Shown here piece by piece: positions 1-12,392 of a DNA stretch of 64,000 nucleotides. A program made the translations under genes and the position numbers. How positions within the stretch are numbered: position 1 is the first letter of the stretch; every line of letters starts with the position of its first letter. A model generated the notes under the pieces. The model was given only the letters and a program-made list of their open reading frames with translations, had not been told where the DNA came from and did not search any database. Source of the DNA: Stercorarius parasiticus (Eukaryota > Chordata > Aves > Charadriiformes > Stercorariidae); assembly GCA_013396915.1 (NCBI GenBank), contig VWZL01004368.1, forward strand, positions 873,066-937,065, in the 5' to 3' direction.

Positions 1-645
1 ATAATAGTTTTTAATGCTTATTGCCCTAATAGCAATTTCTTGAGACTGTTATATAGCAGCGTTAGTAGGAACAGGTTACAAACCTAAGCCAAATGCCCCG
101 CTGGAAGGCATGCACAAGCCAGAGAAGCGAGTGATACATTGTCTGATTGGGTAAAGGACTCTGAAGCTCCTTCCTACCACCACCTGGGGAAGAGTTAATG
201 TATCCACATAACAGGAAATGACTGCCACTATGCTTCCAAAGGGCAAGGAAAGAGAAGGCCCATTTCCATCGATCCCTTCCCAAAGGTATTTCCCTGACGA
301 CAGGAACCTGAATGGGATGTGGTGCTTAGGGATCAAATGGTTGCTAGCAAACTACAGCATAGCCTGAGAGTGAAGAGAGAAGGCAATTATTTAATTATTA
401 TTCCTTTTATTTTCATATAAATTAACATTCTAAAAAAATTGAAATAGAAACACTAAATACAGTATTGCACATAGTGATCTTTGTTAGATGATCTATTATT
501 TCGTTTAGTATAGTAATATACATACTGTAGGTACTGAAGGGAACAGGAAGGCTACAAATGAAAACATGCTACTGTATCATCGCACTTAGGAGCAAAGTTA
601 AGAGGAAAAGACTATTGTTTACATAAATACAAACATGGATTTGAA
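1..645. other. Region beyond the likely end of FMN2; no gene seen
   Basis: AT-rich sequence with short unrelated open frames on the minus strand (62-336) that resemble no family I know. It may still be 3' UTR if the distal AATAAA at 406-411 is used. Confidence 0.5.
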
Positions 646-2462
646 TCAGTGCCATTAAAATAGCTTTATTTTTTAAAGTTTTTTCTATAAGGTAGTTGTA
701 ACAGCAAATAATGTCTTCTTTTCACTTCCCCAAATAGTAATGTTACTCCCATCAACACAAAATTTTAGAACTCCATTCTTGGTAATTTATATCCCTGCCA
801 GAAATTATTACGAGTACAGATTTTCACATAGGTTTGTCAGCAACAGGAGACTCACTTTTCACATAGTGAAAAAAAACCATCTTTTCTAGTGCTTGGTATA
901 TGTGAAGAATAACAGATTCCTGAGGTCATATTTCGCGCTCCCTTTTATGACACCCTGTAAGATATATTAGCCTCTGGACAGCTAGGAATGTCTCTTGATG
1001 TGCTAGATTAGACAAGGAATAACCCAACCCAGCAGGTTAGAGCTCATTTGCCTTAGCCCAGTGTCTTTCAGGCTCCAAGGTTGTGAGCACGTGCATCCAA
1101 ATCAGTTGCACACACTGTCTGCTTTCAAAAAAGTGCGCTTTGAAAGAAAAATGTTATCAATCAGGCAGATTGGTTTGGGGCTCTTTAATTAGGACTGGAG
1201 GAAGGGGCTATTATCGATTGAGCAGATCAAAACTGATATAGTAAATTCTGGATTGCAAATAGGAATTAAGCATGTGGTCTAAAATGGAAGCCCTAAATCA
1301 TAGATTTCAATCATTAACCTCCTAGTCAGGGACACTGAGAGCCTGGAGGAGAAGTCTGCAGCTCTGTTAAGTGTGAAATTGATGTCAACTAGTTGGTAGT
1401 CTATGTTCTGTCACTAGAATTGGCTACTGTTTTCCATAAATGCTAATCCCCATGTGCATCTTTTAATGTCTCTCTAAAGGAGTTTTAAATTAACTGTAAA
1501 GCTAATTCCAAAAGGGAAGTCACATAAATGTGGCCAAAAGCTTGTCTGACTTAAGTGATCAGCAGTTAAAACTATACTATACCTTCTAAAGTTCATGTAA
1601 AAGTATTACCTGCTTTATATATTAACAAACTATATAGCCAAATCTCTCTCATACTCTCTATGATACTTCTGTGCTTTTCTGTATTTTCCTGCATTTCACT
1701 TACTCTTTTTTTTTTTTTTCTTTTTTTAATGCTGGATTTCTGACCCCCATACCACCTGGCATTCACTATCTGGCAAAAGATGAAGTAAAAGTATCCTGCC
1801 TTATCGATTTTAAAGATAGTTACAGTAAACATCTTGTTCCACAAATATTTAGTCATGGAGGGCAACCAAACAAGTTGGGAAAGCATTGATTATACTGTAT
1901 AAACAGCACTTAACGATTCAAAATACAAACTACAAATGCCAACATGAAACGGATACAAACAATTCACTAGGAGTAACATTTCTTTCCCTAATCTAAGTGC
2001 AGTGCCATGAAGTATTTGTGTTAGACAGATGTTGCCAGTAGGAATGGAAATGTTTTACTGTATCAAGTAGCATTCGTATGAAGTTCAACTTAATGCAATT
2101 TTCAGCATGTTCAGAACTGATGCAGATGCTGCTTTTTATGCATGCTGACTTGGCCTATTTGTAATATACCGTACACTTTACAAAATACCATTTTTGAGTG
2201 GCAAAGGAGATACAGAGTACAGGAAAGGTGTTTCAAGTCCATACCTAGTCTATTGCTGGGCACTCCATTAAAGTGATTACATTCGTGAATGAATGTACAG
2301 TAACACATCAATTGGTGGAAAACTCTACAGAACAAAAAGCGAATTCAAAAAGGTCAAGAAAGCAAAAGATCAGGATGATGTAGTTTCCTTCCCCCTCACT
2401 CCTCACCCACAGGCATGTTGCATTTTGGTAACCAGGTAACAATGGCTTTTGCTTTTCTTCTC
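646..2462 (-). other. FMN2: Probable FMN2 3' UTR
   Basis: Sequence following the TGA at 2463-2465 in the terminal exon. It is AT-rich, has no supported coding sequence on either strand, and has no obvious repeat apart from a T-run near 1705-1727. The left limit is a guess, set about 20 nt beyond the minus-strand AATAAA at 665-670. The UTR could be shorter, or could extend to a second AATAAA at 406-411. Confidence 0.45.
665..670 (-). terminator. Candidate polyadenylation signal AATAAA for FMN2
   Basis: Reads TTTATT on the plus strand, AATAAA on the minus strand, about 1.8 kb past the stop codon. Another AATAAA is at 406-411. Which one is used cannot be decided from sequence alone. Confidence 0.35.
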
Positions 2463-2489
2463 TCAGATTTTCATACTTATCTTTGCTTT
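2463..2489 (-). CDS. FMN2: FMN2 terminal coding exon: last 8 residues and stop
   Basis: The coding part of the last exon is only 27 nt: KAKISMKI followed by TGA at 2463-2465. The acceptor is CATTTTTCAG. It joins in phase 0 to the DSGI end of the preceding exon. The expected formin-2 C-terminus (KAKISMK plus one residue, from memory) is therefore present and intact. The exon continues left as 3' UTR. It is far too short for ORF prediction, and automatic annotation could easily end the gene at the previous exon instead. Confidence 0.88.
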   Translation of the reverse strand, partial: KAKISMKI

Positions 2490-3936
2490 CTGAAAAATGA
2501 AATAAAATAAAAAAAAGCATAAAACTGAGTATACATAAAACCACATCACACAAATACGAGAAGTGCAGAAATACATAGGCTAATGTTCAATTATACTTAC
2601 TGTAGAATTTACTTCACAAATAAATTTCCTTTGAAGCTAGAATGTAGCTACACACTGCTTGTGAAATATTTTTGTTTACTTTCCTTTTCACTGTAGCAAA
2701 TTTTCAGTAACACCGAAAGTCCCAGTTACAGTGCAAATAGTAATGATACAGAAATAACTAAACCTATAGTTATTTCTTAAAAAAAAATAATCTCTCAGTG
2801 TCTTTACATATGGCAAGATATAGGTGAGATGGAAAAATCCAAATCAGTGTTAGTTTTGGTTGTGTTTTGTTTTTTTTTTTTTTAAATAACATCTTGATCT
2901 GGTTTCAAATAAAATTGATTAAATGAAATCTAGTTTATCATTCCTAACCAAACTGTTACTCCATTTACATTTCTTATGGCACTAACCACGGCCAATTCTC
3001 CCTAAATATTCGGAATAAGAAACAATAAATGCAACATTATTTCTTCCTGTGTCAGATTATGTTAGTTAGAATATAATAAATTACCACCTGTTTCATTTCA
3101 AGGATGTGTCACAGTAACACAGCCCTGACTACAAAGAAAAGAATTAAATCATGCCTGGGAGGGGATGGACAGGGACACGGACACATGAAAAAAAATCTTC
3201 AGTTATAATATTTTACAAATATAATTGATGACCGGTAGCTACAGGTATAATTTTAATGTGAGATGCCAGATTAATTTTTCACTAGAGCAATATTCATTTT
3301 CTGTAAAACTGGCCATGATCCCAGCAATGCTTCAGCAATCACAGTGCAAAAGTTTCACTGAATGACTAGAATTACTCCTCTACTGCCATTAAAGTTATTT
3401 ATCTGTTTCCAGAAGAATGGTCAGAGCACGGTGTTATCTTTTCTAGGGTTGCTATTCCAAACAAATCCAGATCAGTGGAACAGAAGCCACTAGTATTTGA
3501 TACAGGGATCCAACCTGAAAAATGTGTATCTATCACAATTCGTCCTTATATTTTGTAACTGTAGAAAAGAGAGCAAATACAGACTGAATAAGCTTGAAGA
3601 CTGAAACTGCCTTTCTGCCTTCTAGGTGCATCCCACACCAAGACTGGGATGCAGACAGACTGGCAGGGTGGGGCAGTAACACGCTGCTCTTGCTCGTGCT
3701 ACATGTATTCGGTGGAGTAACATTCACAACCAGCATTCAACTTTGTTAATCTAACACCTTTTATGAAAATGTTAATCATTAAAAAAAAAAAAAAAACCAA
3801 AACCAAAAACCAAACCAAAACACACAACAAAAAACAGAACAAAAAAGTACATCAAGAATAACATACCTATAAAACGCAAAGAGAAAAAGGTAGAAGGAGG
3901 GATGGGAACAAAAGTATAGCTACAATTTTTACTTAC
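2490..3936 (-). other. FMN2: FMN2 last intron (1.4 kb)
   Basis: Intron between the two FSI-tail exons, with a GTAAGT donor at its right end and a TTTTTCAG acceptor at its left end. It contains an A-rich simple repeat at 3780-3845 and a short T-run at 2870-2883. Nothing else is recognisable. Confidence 0.75.
3780..3845. repeat. A-rich simple repeat with CC/CAA interruptions
   Basis: A run of 17 A residues followed by alternating AAAACC, AAACC and ACAC units. On the transcribed strand it reads as T with GG or GT interruptions. Confidence 0.85.
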
Positions 3937-4018
3937 AATTCCGGAATCATGTTTTGGTCTTATATTGTATAGCGACTTCCCCTTTTTCTGCCTGCAGACT
4001 TCCTCTGCTTCTTTAACT
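3937..4018 (-). CDS. FMN2: FMN2 coding exon: formin-Spire interaction (FSI) tail, part 1
   Basis: An 82-nt exon. It enters in phase 2, completing an Arg codon, and leaves in phase 0. The acceptor is TTGCTCCAG and the donor is GTAAGT. The peptide is [19 protein letters not shown] followed by RPKHDSGI. Basic tails of this kind in FMN-group formins bind the KIND domain of Spire actin nucleators, coupling Spire-seeded nuclei to formin elongation. From memory, mammalian FMN2 reads YKIKPRH where this one reads YNIRPKH, so the charge pattern is kept but one Lys is replaced by Asn. Reading past the donor stays open for 54 more codons into the intron, treated as a separate observation. This tail is the main reason for preferring FMN2 over FMN1. 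Confidence 0.9.
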
Positions 4019-6931
4019 CTGGAGCAAGACATAATTTATAAATATTCATCTAGACCAAAACCATTTCCAAAGATAGTGCAGTACATAATTTATAAATTTA
4101 GGCCTGAGGACACAAGTGGATAACTTTATTCTCCATATTTTTATAAGCGCGCTCTGCAAAGTAACACTTGCACTCCATGGCTGTTGCTGTACCATCAGAC
4201 TCTGGCACTTACAAGGACAGGTATAATCAATGGCATAATCAAGTCTAGTTAGGAAAGCAATCAGTACTTACTGTAGTTGAAGATTCAAATATATCAGGGT
4301 TTAAAATACACTGGATGAAGATTACCTTTCAGAGCATTCATATCAAACACTGCTAAGGAAGCTCCTTTTCTTTTTATGACTGTTTAAAAACCATTCTTAA
4401 TCTCCAACCGCAGTACTTCAACTAGAGTTTAAACAAAGGTTCTCACTAAGCTATTTTCCCTTTCACCCGTTTTCGTTTGTGTCTAAAATGGCAAAACAGC
4501 TCGAACTAAATTTACAATCTTCACTCTCTAACTTAAAATAAAAATGGAAAATTGCAGAATCGTTATTAAAGAACGTGATGTTTACAACCAAGGTGGCGCA
4601 CATCACTATGCACATCTCTTTCTTTCCAAAGCTGAGGGTGAGCAGCAAGGCTTACATGACACTTGGAGATGAAAGCACGTGGACTGCTTGGATGTAAAGA
4701 GAGGAGCAGATTCCAAAAGCGAAAGAATGGTGCTTCCTGACCTGGCAAATGGTACCAAACCAGGGCAATGTGAAATACCACCAAATGCCACATTTTTGAT
4801 GTGATAAACGTCCCTTTTGTCATGCAGATAGGGAAGGAACCTGAAAGGCACAGGGCTATACTCTGACCGAGAGCCTGCCAGAATCAGTCTGGAGGGTTCA
4901 ATGGCACACTGTAAAATGTTTCTTCACCATTTTTACTCATTTTGTAGATCAACTTTACAAACACACATGGTTCTTGAAACACTGATAATGCAGACTGAAG
5001 TTATGAATTCTCTGAGCTTCAAAGACTTTCTGGATGACATCATTAAGTGGTGTGAGATGTGTGAATTATTTTTTTTTTATGAGAGATAAGATTATTTATA
5101 AATAGGAAAGTACAAAATAAAAATGTAAATCCTATATTGGCTTGCTGTTGCCAACAATATAGACTTTAGATGGCACTTACTCTGCCTTTTCATCCTTATC
5201 CAACAGTGAAAAAAAGAAACAACAGTAAAATGATATTAAAGAAATGATATATCCGTGGCCGGTTCCTTGTGGTTCATCTCCAGACCACTTGCATGTCTGC
5301 TATTTCACTGAGGCTACACAGGGCAGTGTGAAAATCAGACTTTGCGTTACTATTATTTTTAAATATTTTTTTGTGTGTGTGGTAAGGGCCAGATTTTGAA
5401 AATATGACTCCAGCTGGGTCTGCTAAGTACATTAAAGAAACCGCCTTCGCATTCATCTCTCCTTTATCCAACTTCACCAGCCACACCTCGTTCTTTTCAT
5501 AAGTTTCAGATTTATACTTTCAAAAATTAATTTAAACGTCAGTTCTTTTCCAGCACTTCCAACAAGCTGCTCTCTTCATTTGCTGGCCTTATATTTTATT
5601 AATGTAGGAAGACCTTTAGGTGCACAGGTGGGGGGAAAAAAGGCTTTGAAACCTATTATTTTCAAGCTGTAACACTTTCTATCTGACTGCAAATCAGATA
5701 GAATGCTGCAGCATAATATAGAACAAAAATGTCAAACAGCCAAGTAATTCACCTTTAAAACGTATTTAAATAGATTCAGTAAAAGTGGCAGCCAAAACGT
5801 GGTGATAGCTTTAAATAGAAGCTTATGGGAATGATACAGAATGCAGTAAAATTCAAAGACATTTTCTTTTTCCTAAAACGCCACTTTTTCTTCTGCTTCA
5901 TGTTCTACTTACATCCGAAGGAGGAAATGTATCTGTGACATTGACTTCCCATGATCTTTTCCAAACAGTCAGACACATTCCAATCTATCAAAAGCCACTC
6001 TTACAAAGTCAGATATAAAATAGCCCGTCTATCATATAATTTCCTTTTTTCCTAATACAACTATAGCTGGCTCCCTTCACTGGTAGACATAATTTAAATA
6101 AGAAAATGAAATGTTACTTCGGAGTAAATTAGTATCAAATCCTGGGGACTGTACAAGTACTATTGAGGTTATCAAAATGACTGTTTTATAGAAGCAATGT
6201 AATATATGCAGGTATTCAGACTACTCATCATGCAAATGACAGCATATGTAACATACAAAAATATTTACCAAACCAGTTCACACAGATCCAGATGTTATTC
6301 TCAGGAAATGTCAGGGAATCTTTAGTTCCAGTCTCTGTCCCATCTAAATATCCCCCTTCCAGGACAGATTGCCCACTGCTCACCTAACATACCAGGCCAC
6401 AAGATAGCACAGCTCTCTGTGGATCTCACGTTAATTCAAAACAAAAATCCTCATAGGGAATGGAACTGTTGATAATGCAGTGACAGGGGTTATTTTTTAA
6501 AAAGCAGGTCCCGTTAAGTGTCACTGTCAGTGTAATAGGTATGAATGTTCTGCTTCTGTTAGAGAAATAGCTATTTGGAGAGAGGCTGTCTCCGCTTGAA
6601 ACAGCAAAACAGTAATAACAATGCCGCTCTGAGTGAGGAAGTCAGAACTTCTGTGTCACTTAGACTGCACTTGAAAAAATGATCCACAAGCTCCAGACTG
6701 ATAAATGACAACCTTAAGCTTGTGCTACCCATTTTTCTAGGATTATGTAAGAGGTTCTGGTCTCACTAGTATGGTTGCGGTCCTCAAGTTTTTGGGAGCT
6801 TTTGTGAAATTCCTTGGAGCTTGAGCCTATTTATTCATAGCGACGGGAATGCAGAAGATGAGAAGCATTACTCCCTAATGCATTTAAGACAAAGCTGAGA
6901 GCTAGCAGCCGCTCAGTTCCAGTTCCAACCA

Positions 6932-7012
6932 TATCACTGACTCACTGTGTGGGTTTGGGACAGCTCGCTGTCTCTTGGCTCCCGTCCTGCTCTCTGTGCA
7001 GGAAGATTCAAG
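6932..7012 (+). repeat. Possible MIR-like SINE relic
   Basis: The order CACTGTGTGGGTTTGGGACAG, then TCGCTGTCTCTTGGCTC, then a C/T-rich stretch parallels the MIR core: a TGTGTGACCTTGGGCAAG-type block, a CACTTAACCTCTCTG-type block, then a CTCAGTTTCC-type block. The match is diffuse, and no A-rich 3' end can be seen. Confidence 0.45.
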
Positions 7013-9436
7013 GCGTTGGATAGAGCTTCACTGAAGCCAATACGACCCATACGTATGCTTCTTCAGCAAGAAACGTCCTTAGAAATTTAAAGACAGCACA
7101 CCAAAGGCTCATTGTAAGGAGGCTTAGTTTATGACCATGCTACAACTGGAAGCACGGAGAACTGTGTAAATCTACAGCTGTATCGATAAAAAAAGAAAAC
7201 AGTCAGCAGACTGGTGAAATATAGAGACAAAGGCAATCATTAGCCTTCCACAGTGATAAATCATCAACCAGCAAAGTTGTATCAATTTCTACATTGTGCA
7301 AATGTATTTTCTGAAGACTGATCATTCAGCTACATTAGGTTTTTATCAAATGTAAAATTAAAATAACCTAAACTTTCTGGAAGAGCAAAAGGATATGTTT
7401 TGATACAAAAATCAGTACCATTTAAACTGCAAGGTTTGGAAAAGCAGATAAAAGGTTATCTTTGAAGTAAGGGCAATAATCTTAATTCAGTTGGAAAATA
7501 ACTTTTAATTGCCACTGGCAATTTTTTGTCAGCTTCTTACGTTTTCTCCACTGACCCTGACTGATTCGTCATCTTCCCATCCATGAAACTAACAAGATTT
7601 CAGCAAAACCACCTTTTTTTGTCAACTCATGCCTGGTTCAAGTCATATTTCTCACTGTGGCAAATTCCTGCATACTTTCCTCTTGCTCAGGCTTTTCCTG
7701 CACTACTTCCCACTGACTTCAGTGAGACCCTGGTCAGTGTGGAGGTGCAAGATAATAACCTAAGACCAAAAGGTGCAAAAATTGTATGAAGACCAGTGGT
7801 TGTATCAGGAAGACTGGGTTAACTATTCAACTATGGTGGGTAGTTAGAGCTTCATGAAGAAATTAATGGATCTAATTCAATACTGGGAGGAGGGAAGAGG
7901 ATATTTGGAGAAAACAAGACAAGAGCTGTGAATCTGTGAGCCTCCCAACAGTCACAAAAGGGGAAGCAATTGCAGACAATGACATACTTCCAGGCTCTAG
8001 GCCAAAGTGACACTGCTGCTCTGCCAATGCAGAGCACAAAGAGCTCAAAGAGCATGAAACAGTTAAAAAGACATTCCTAGGAAAGGAGTGGGGAGTCAAT
8101 TGTCAGGCCCTATGTGGAAAGATAGGCTGCCACAGGGGGAGGCTGTGGAAAAAGAGTCTGAGGAAGGTGGGTGTTCCCCGTTTCCTGAGAATTATGACCC
8201 TTAGGCAAAGGCAGGCATGTGTATAGATTCATTTATTGTTCCGAAGATCTGTTTTTACTTAAACTATTCAGTTCTATGCTACTAATACTTTCTGTTGTAG
8301 AGGCTGTTCGGTCTCTTTATATAGAGCCATTGCCCTCATCCGCAACCAAATACTCAGAAGCAGGACAGATGCTCAAGGCGTGATCTGAGAGTGGGAGAGT
8401 AAGATGGAGGTGACAAGGGACATAGTGCGCTCTTGAAGAAGCCAGGTGGTATAGTTAACTTGGTAAGCATGATGGAAATAATTTGCAAGCTTGTAGAGCA
8501 CTAAACTTCTTTGCTAGACTGATGCTTAAACTATCTCACTTCATGCTTTTCGACTTTTTCCTCAAACTCACTTTCTTTCAGTAAACTGACTTTGGTTCAT
8601 TTGCTATCAACCCCTGTCCCATCTCATGTCAATTCTGGCTTAAAACTCAGAGTATCAGTTTGATAGGAAAGGTAACATCAGCTGCATTACCTTTAGCGAT
8701 TTTTGCTAAACTAGTCTTCTCAGCCTAGACACCCAGAGAGTTGCTTAACTCTCATTGTAGTAACCTGAAGAGCAGAGGTATTAACAGCAGTGACCCAACA
8801 TCAGGCCCAGGGCAGTTTCTATAAATACTAAATAAGAGTGTTCATAACTCGAATCCAGACACTTATATCTCCTTAAATACTACATTTAGCTAAAGCATTG
8901 CTTGCATTATTTCAGCAAGGATACACTTCCTAACAGCGCCAACAATAAGAAAACATGCAGGGAATGTACAACAGAGGGCAACCCATGGATCAGTTTAAAA
9001 AAAAAAAAAAATCTGCAAGTGAAGGAACAGCCAGTCACTTACAGAGCCCAAGAATTAAGGTCTCAAAATCTGCTACTTAATAAGATTCAGAGAGCCTAGT
9101 AATTGTCACCCATAACAAAGGAAGTAGTTTCTTATTTCCATCATAATATCCAGCACTTTCACCTCCTTCTACCTCACATTTATTCAGACAAACATACACA
9201 AACTATGATTAAGTTTAAAGACAGTCTGTAAGATGAATAAGCAAGTTATACTTTGGCACGCACACGGGAAAAAGAAACCAGACATCCTTACAAACCCAAA
9301 TGACAGAGTATCTTTATCTACCTTCTAGACCAAAAGCCAGCCTGGCCACAACCTTATCAAGGCTTAGAGACTTTCTGTCATCATTCAATCCATTGAGGGG
9401 GGAGCCACTTTCCTGCCACTAAACATTAATAATTTT

Positions 9437-9458
9437 GTCTGCCATATCTGTGGCAGAC
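9437..9458. repeat. Short perfect inverted repeat (8-bp arms, 6-nt loop)
   Basis: GTCTGCCA and TGGCAGAC flank TATCTG. No terminator or regulatory function can be assigned in a vertebrate intron. Confidence 0.6.
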
Positions 9459-10682
9459 AGATTCATTTCCTACTGGCTCCATCTAGGCTTGGTAGCCTTA
9501 CACTTCACTAGCAAGCACTACGACATGACAAATGTAAGCACAGTGAGAAAGCTGCGAGGTTATATGCCTTAGACAGTAGAGCTGCTCACAAAAACTTCCA
9601 CTATAAACTCAGACAGACATTACTTTTACAGTTTGACAGTATAGTTCGTGAAACCAGAAGGACATTTTTCTGCAGATATTCTGTATTTTTAAACATGAAA
9701 CAAAGCTGAGGCCAATACTCTTCATACTACTAAGTGCTTATTATCAGATAAATAAAAGGCGTGTTGCCAAAATATTTTATGTAGGTTTGTCTGGGTTGGA
9801 GATAACTTGTTTATAATAATAACAGTACCTTTACAAATAAAAACGAATAAAAAAAATCCACCACAAAAATATCAAGTGCCAGATGTCTTTAAGACTTCCA
9901 GAGCAGAAAACGTTAAAACTCTTTCTTTGAAAACTATGCCAGAGCAATGTGCCTATATTTTGTTCTTTGACCCAGTTACTAAAATATTGAAATGATTTTT
10001 TTGCTAAGGAGTTTCTCTTTAGTGAAAAAGCAGAAAGGAAAATTACAATTCCCAACATAAAAGCAGAGTAAAAAATGTAGAGCTTTTACTTTCACGCCAA
10101 TAGGGTTGAAGTGATGACACAGATATGATTCAGTAACTGACTGCAAAGACTTTATACAGATAAGAAGCACATTGTAACGTACCTGGTCCCATCAAACTGA
10201 CGGATGAAACCTAACCTCTGCCTACCAACAAAGAGATTATGTATTAGACTATCTTGACATCCCTGCCAGCTCCTTGCATGGTTACTTCAAGGACCAAGAG
10301 ACAGACAATGGCTGGCTGAAAGACACAGTGATTAATCATACTTTGGCTCAGAGGACCAAGGACAAATAGATTAAAATGTTTTAATCTGACCACTTAACAC
10401 AGAGACTAACCTGTAGCAGGACCCTGAATAAGATCCCTCCTCTGTCAACAGTGTAGAGTAGAATTTGGGGAATACATTTCAGATTTCCTTCAGTGTGCAT
10501 CATGTCAAACGGGCCTAAAATAAGGCTTCGAGGCAAACTGAAACTGAGGCCAACTGAAATGAAAATGAGACCTTTCCATGTAGAATCACAAGAGACAGGC
10601 CTGGAGCAGTTTGACCTTGACGAATATGCCCTGTGCCCTTGAGACAAAACAGTAAACAATTTTGAGGAAGAAGATGAGAAAA

Positions 10683-10895
10683 TGCGGATGTCGCAAAGGG
10701 GCGACGGGATGTAGGGTTTATAGTTGGCAACAAATCATCAAGAAGAACGGAGCGCATGCACTTCCGCAAGGAGCCAATAGGAATTCCCCTCCTGTCGCGT
10801 GTACCCTCTCTGATGTACTATATAATGTATACTAATATGTCAATAAAGGTCTCTGGTTCGCCCCTTTACCAGAGTCTGTGCCCTAATACTCCGCA
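10683..10895 (+). repeat. 5' LTR of the ERV (213 bp)
   Basis: Bounded by a 6-bp inverted repeat, TGCGGA at 10683-10688 and TCCGCA at 10890-10895, in the TG...CA form of retroviral LTRs. The right end is two bases from the primer-binding site. Inside are a CCAAT box (10774-10778), TATATAA (10819-10825) and AATAAA (10842-10847). The TATA-to-AATAAA spacing implies a very short R region (roughly 15-20 nt, from about 10848) and a U5 of about 30 nt. At 213 bp it is short for a betaretrovirus LTR. No second copy was found in the window. Confidence 0.85.
10819..10847 (+). promoter_or_regulatory. LTR core promoter (TATATAA) and poly(A) signal (AATAAA)
   Basis: TATATAA at 10819-10825 and AATAAA at 10842-10847, 17 bases apart. 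Transcription would be expected to start about 25-30 bases after the TATA box, so the poly(A) signal sits at or just before the start of R, as in retroviruses with short R regions. Whether it is still active is unknown. Confidence 0.6.
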
Positions 10896-10897
10896 AA

Positions 10898-10915
10898 TAG
10901 CGCCCAAACAGGGAC
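10898..10915 (+). other. Primer-binding site, tRNA-Lys type
   Basis: TAGCGCCCAAACAGGGAC lies two bases after the LTR end. It differs at two positions from the familiar 18-nt tRNA-Lys(3) complement (TGG start, CCGAAC centre). A clear PBS in this position fixes the orientation of the element and the LTR boundary. Confidence 0.85.
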
Positions 10916-11036
10916 CTGAATCGTAAGGAACGCACGACCGGTGGAGTAGCCCGGCTGGACGATTAAAGCAGCGGGAAGAGAGCTGCAGTCCGGACAAATA
11001 ATCGCCTCTAGAAGGTGAGCAGCCAGGAACGCGAGG
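10916..11036 (+). other. ERV leader with candidate major splice donor
   Basis: Untranslated leader between the PBS and the gag ATG. GAAG followed by GTGAGC puts a good splice-donor match at 11015-11016, about 20 bases before gag. This is where retroviruses often place the donor for subgenomic env mRNA. With env missing, it could only act as a cryptic donor for plus-strand transcripts. Confidence 0.5.
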
Positions 11037-12392
11037 ATGGGGTCAGGGATGTCCTCAGAAGAACAGGCTATTGTTCGCATCTTTGAAAAGCTGTTAGCAA
11101 AAAGGGGTATTAAATATGAGGCTTCACAATTAAGACTGCTTTTAGCATGGCTTAAGGCACAAGGTGAACCCGCCGACTCAGCTACAGCATTTCACTCAGT
11201 AAGCTGGGAAAAGGCAGGAGGGCTGCTATTTGAAGCTGCGAGTAAGGGAGATCCCACAGCAACTAAAGTTTTGACTACTTGGCGATTAGTAAAAGATACA
11301 CTGCAACAGACGAGGCTAGACCGTACGGCTGTGGCTGCCGCAGTGGCTGCAACAGCAGTGTGCAGGAAAAGAAACGGAACCTGTGCCCAACGCCCTTGCG
11401 CCTCCACCTAGTCCTCCCAAGTCACCGGAAACTTCTCTAATAGATTTAAGTACGGAATTTTCACCACCTCCGCCTCCCATGAATTGCAACTCAGTGCATA
11501 AGCCCTCTGGTGTGGGACATAATGGGGGGCCGAAAGGGGAAGGATTAACAATACAAAAAGCTCCCGAGTACAATTCTCCTTCCCCTGAGGCTGATCCTGT
11601 GCAGCATTGGCAAAAAATTCGTATGACTGCTCTTAAGGAAGATATGGCCGAAGGTTCCAGTGCTCTTATATGCCCCGTTGTATTGAACCGACGAGGAGCA
11701 AATGCATGGGAACCATTGCATTGGGAATTGATAAAGGAAATACGTAAAGATGTACAAATGTACGGACTCTCAGCACCATACACAGGGTCTGATCTCTTCT
11801 ATACTCAAGAGTCAATTGATGACACCCTTTGATATCCGTCAGCTTGCGGATTTAATACCGACTCCGACACAAAGGGTGCTCTTTATGGCCCACTGGCGAG
11901 AGGGGGCAGACCAAGCCTCCACTGATAATTTGGGAAGGCAAGTCGGCAACCCGTTGCACGGAGCTGGAATGCCACAACTAATGGGAGAGGTGTCGGTAAC
12001 TGACCCACAACACCAAGCTAACCTGACGCCTAAAATTCTCAGACAAGCCGCTGATATTGCAATCACTGCCTTTAGCCAAGTACCTGATACAGGCAAGCCC
12101 ACGCAGTCCTTTACGATGGTCAAACAGGGCCCGAATGAGCCTTATATGGCCTTTATAGACTGCCTGCAGAATTCTGTCGATAAACAGATCCAAAATCTTG
12201 AGGCAAAAGAAGCGCTACTCTTGAAATTGACTATAGAAAATGCTAATGTCGATCGTAAGAGAGTCCTTCAAACCTTGTGGAACCCCTCGCTGCTGGAGTG
12301 GATCGAGGCCTGTAATTGCATAGGATCCATTTCACATCAGACAGATGATGGCCACCGCTTTTGCGGTGGCAGTATCTGTAAAGGATAGAGCC

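Larger units (their letters stand above)
4019..10682 (-). other. FMN2: FMN2 intron, 3' part, left of the ERV
   Basis: AT-rich intron sequence. Apart from a MIR-like relic at 6932-7012 and a small perfect inverted repeat at 9437-9458, I see only short chance open frames. None has a recognisable domain or splice context. Confidence 0.7.

Noticed and set aside
11316..11783. 155-codon minus-strand frame over gag
   Set aside because: It is an antisense shadow of the GC-rich proline-coding part of gag, with no family resemblance.
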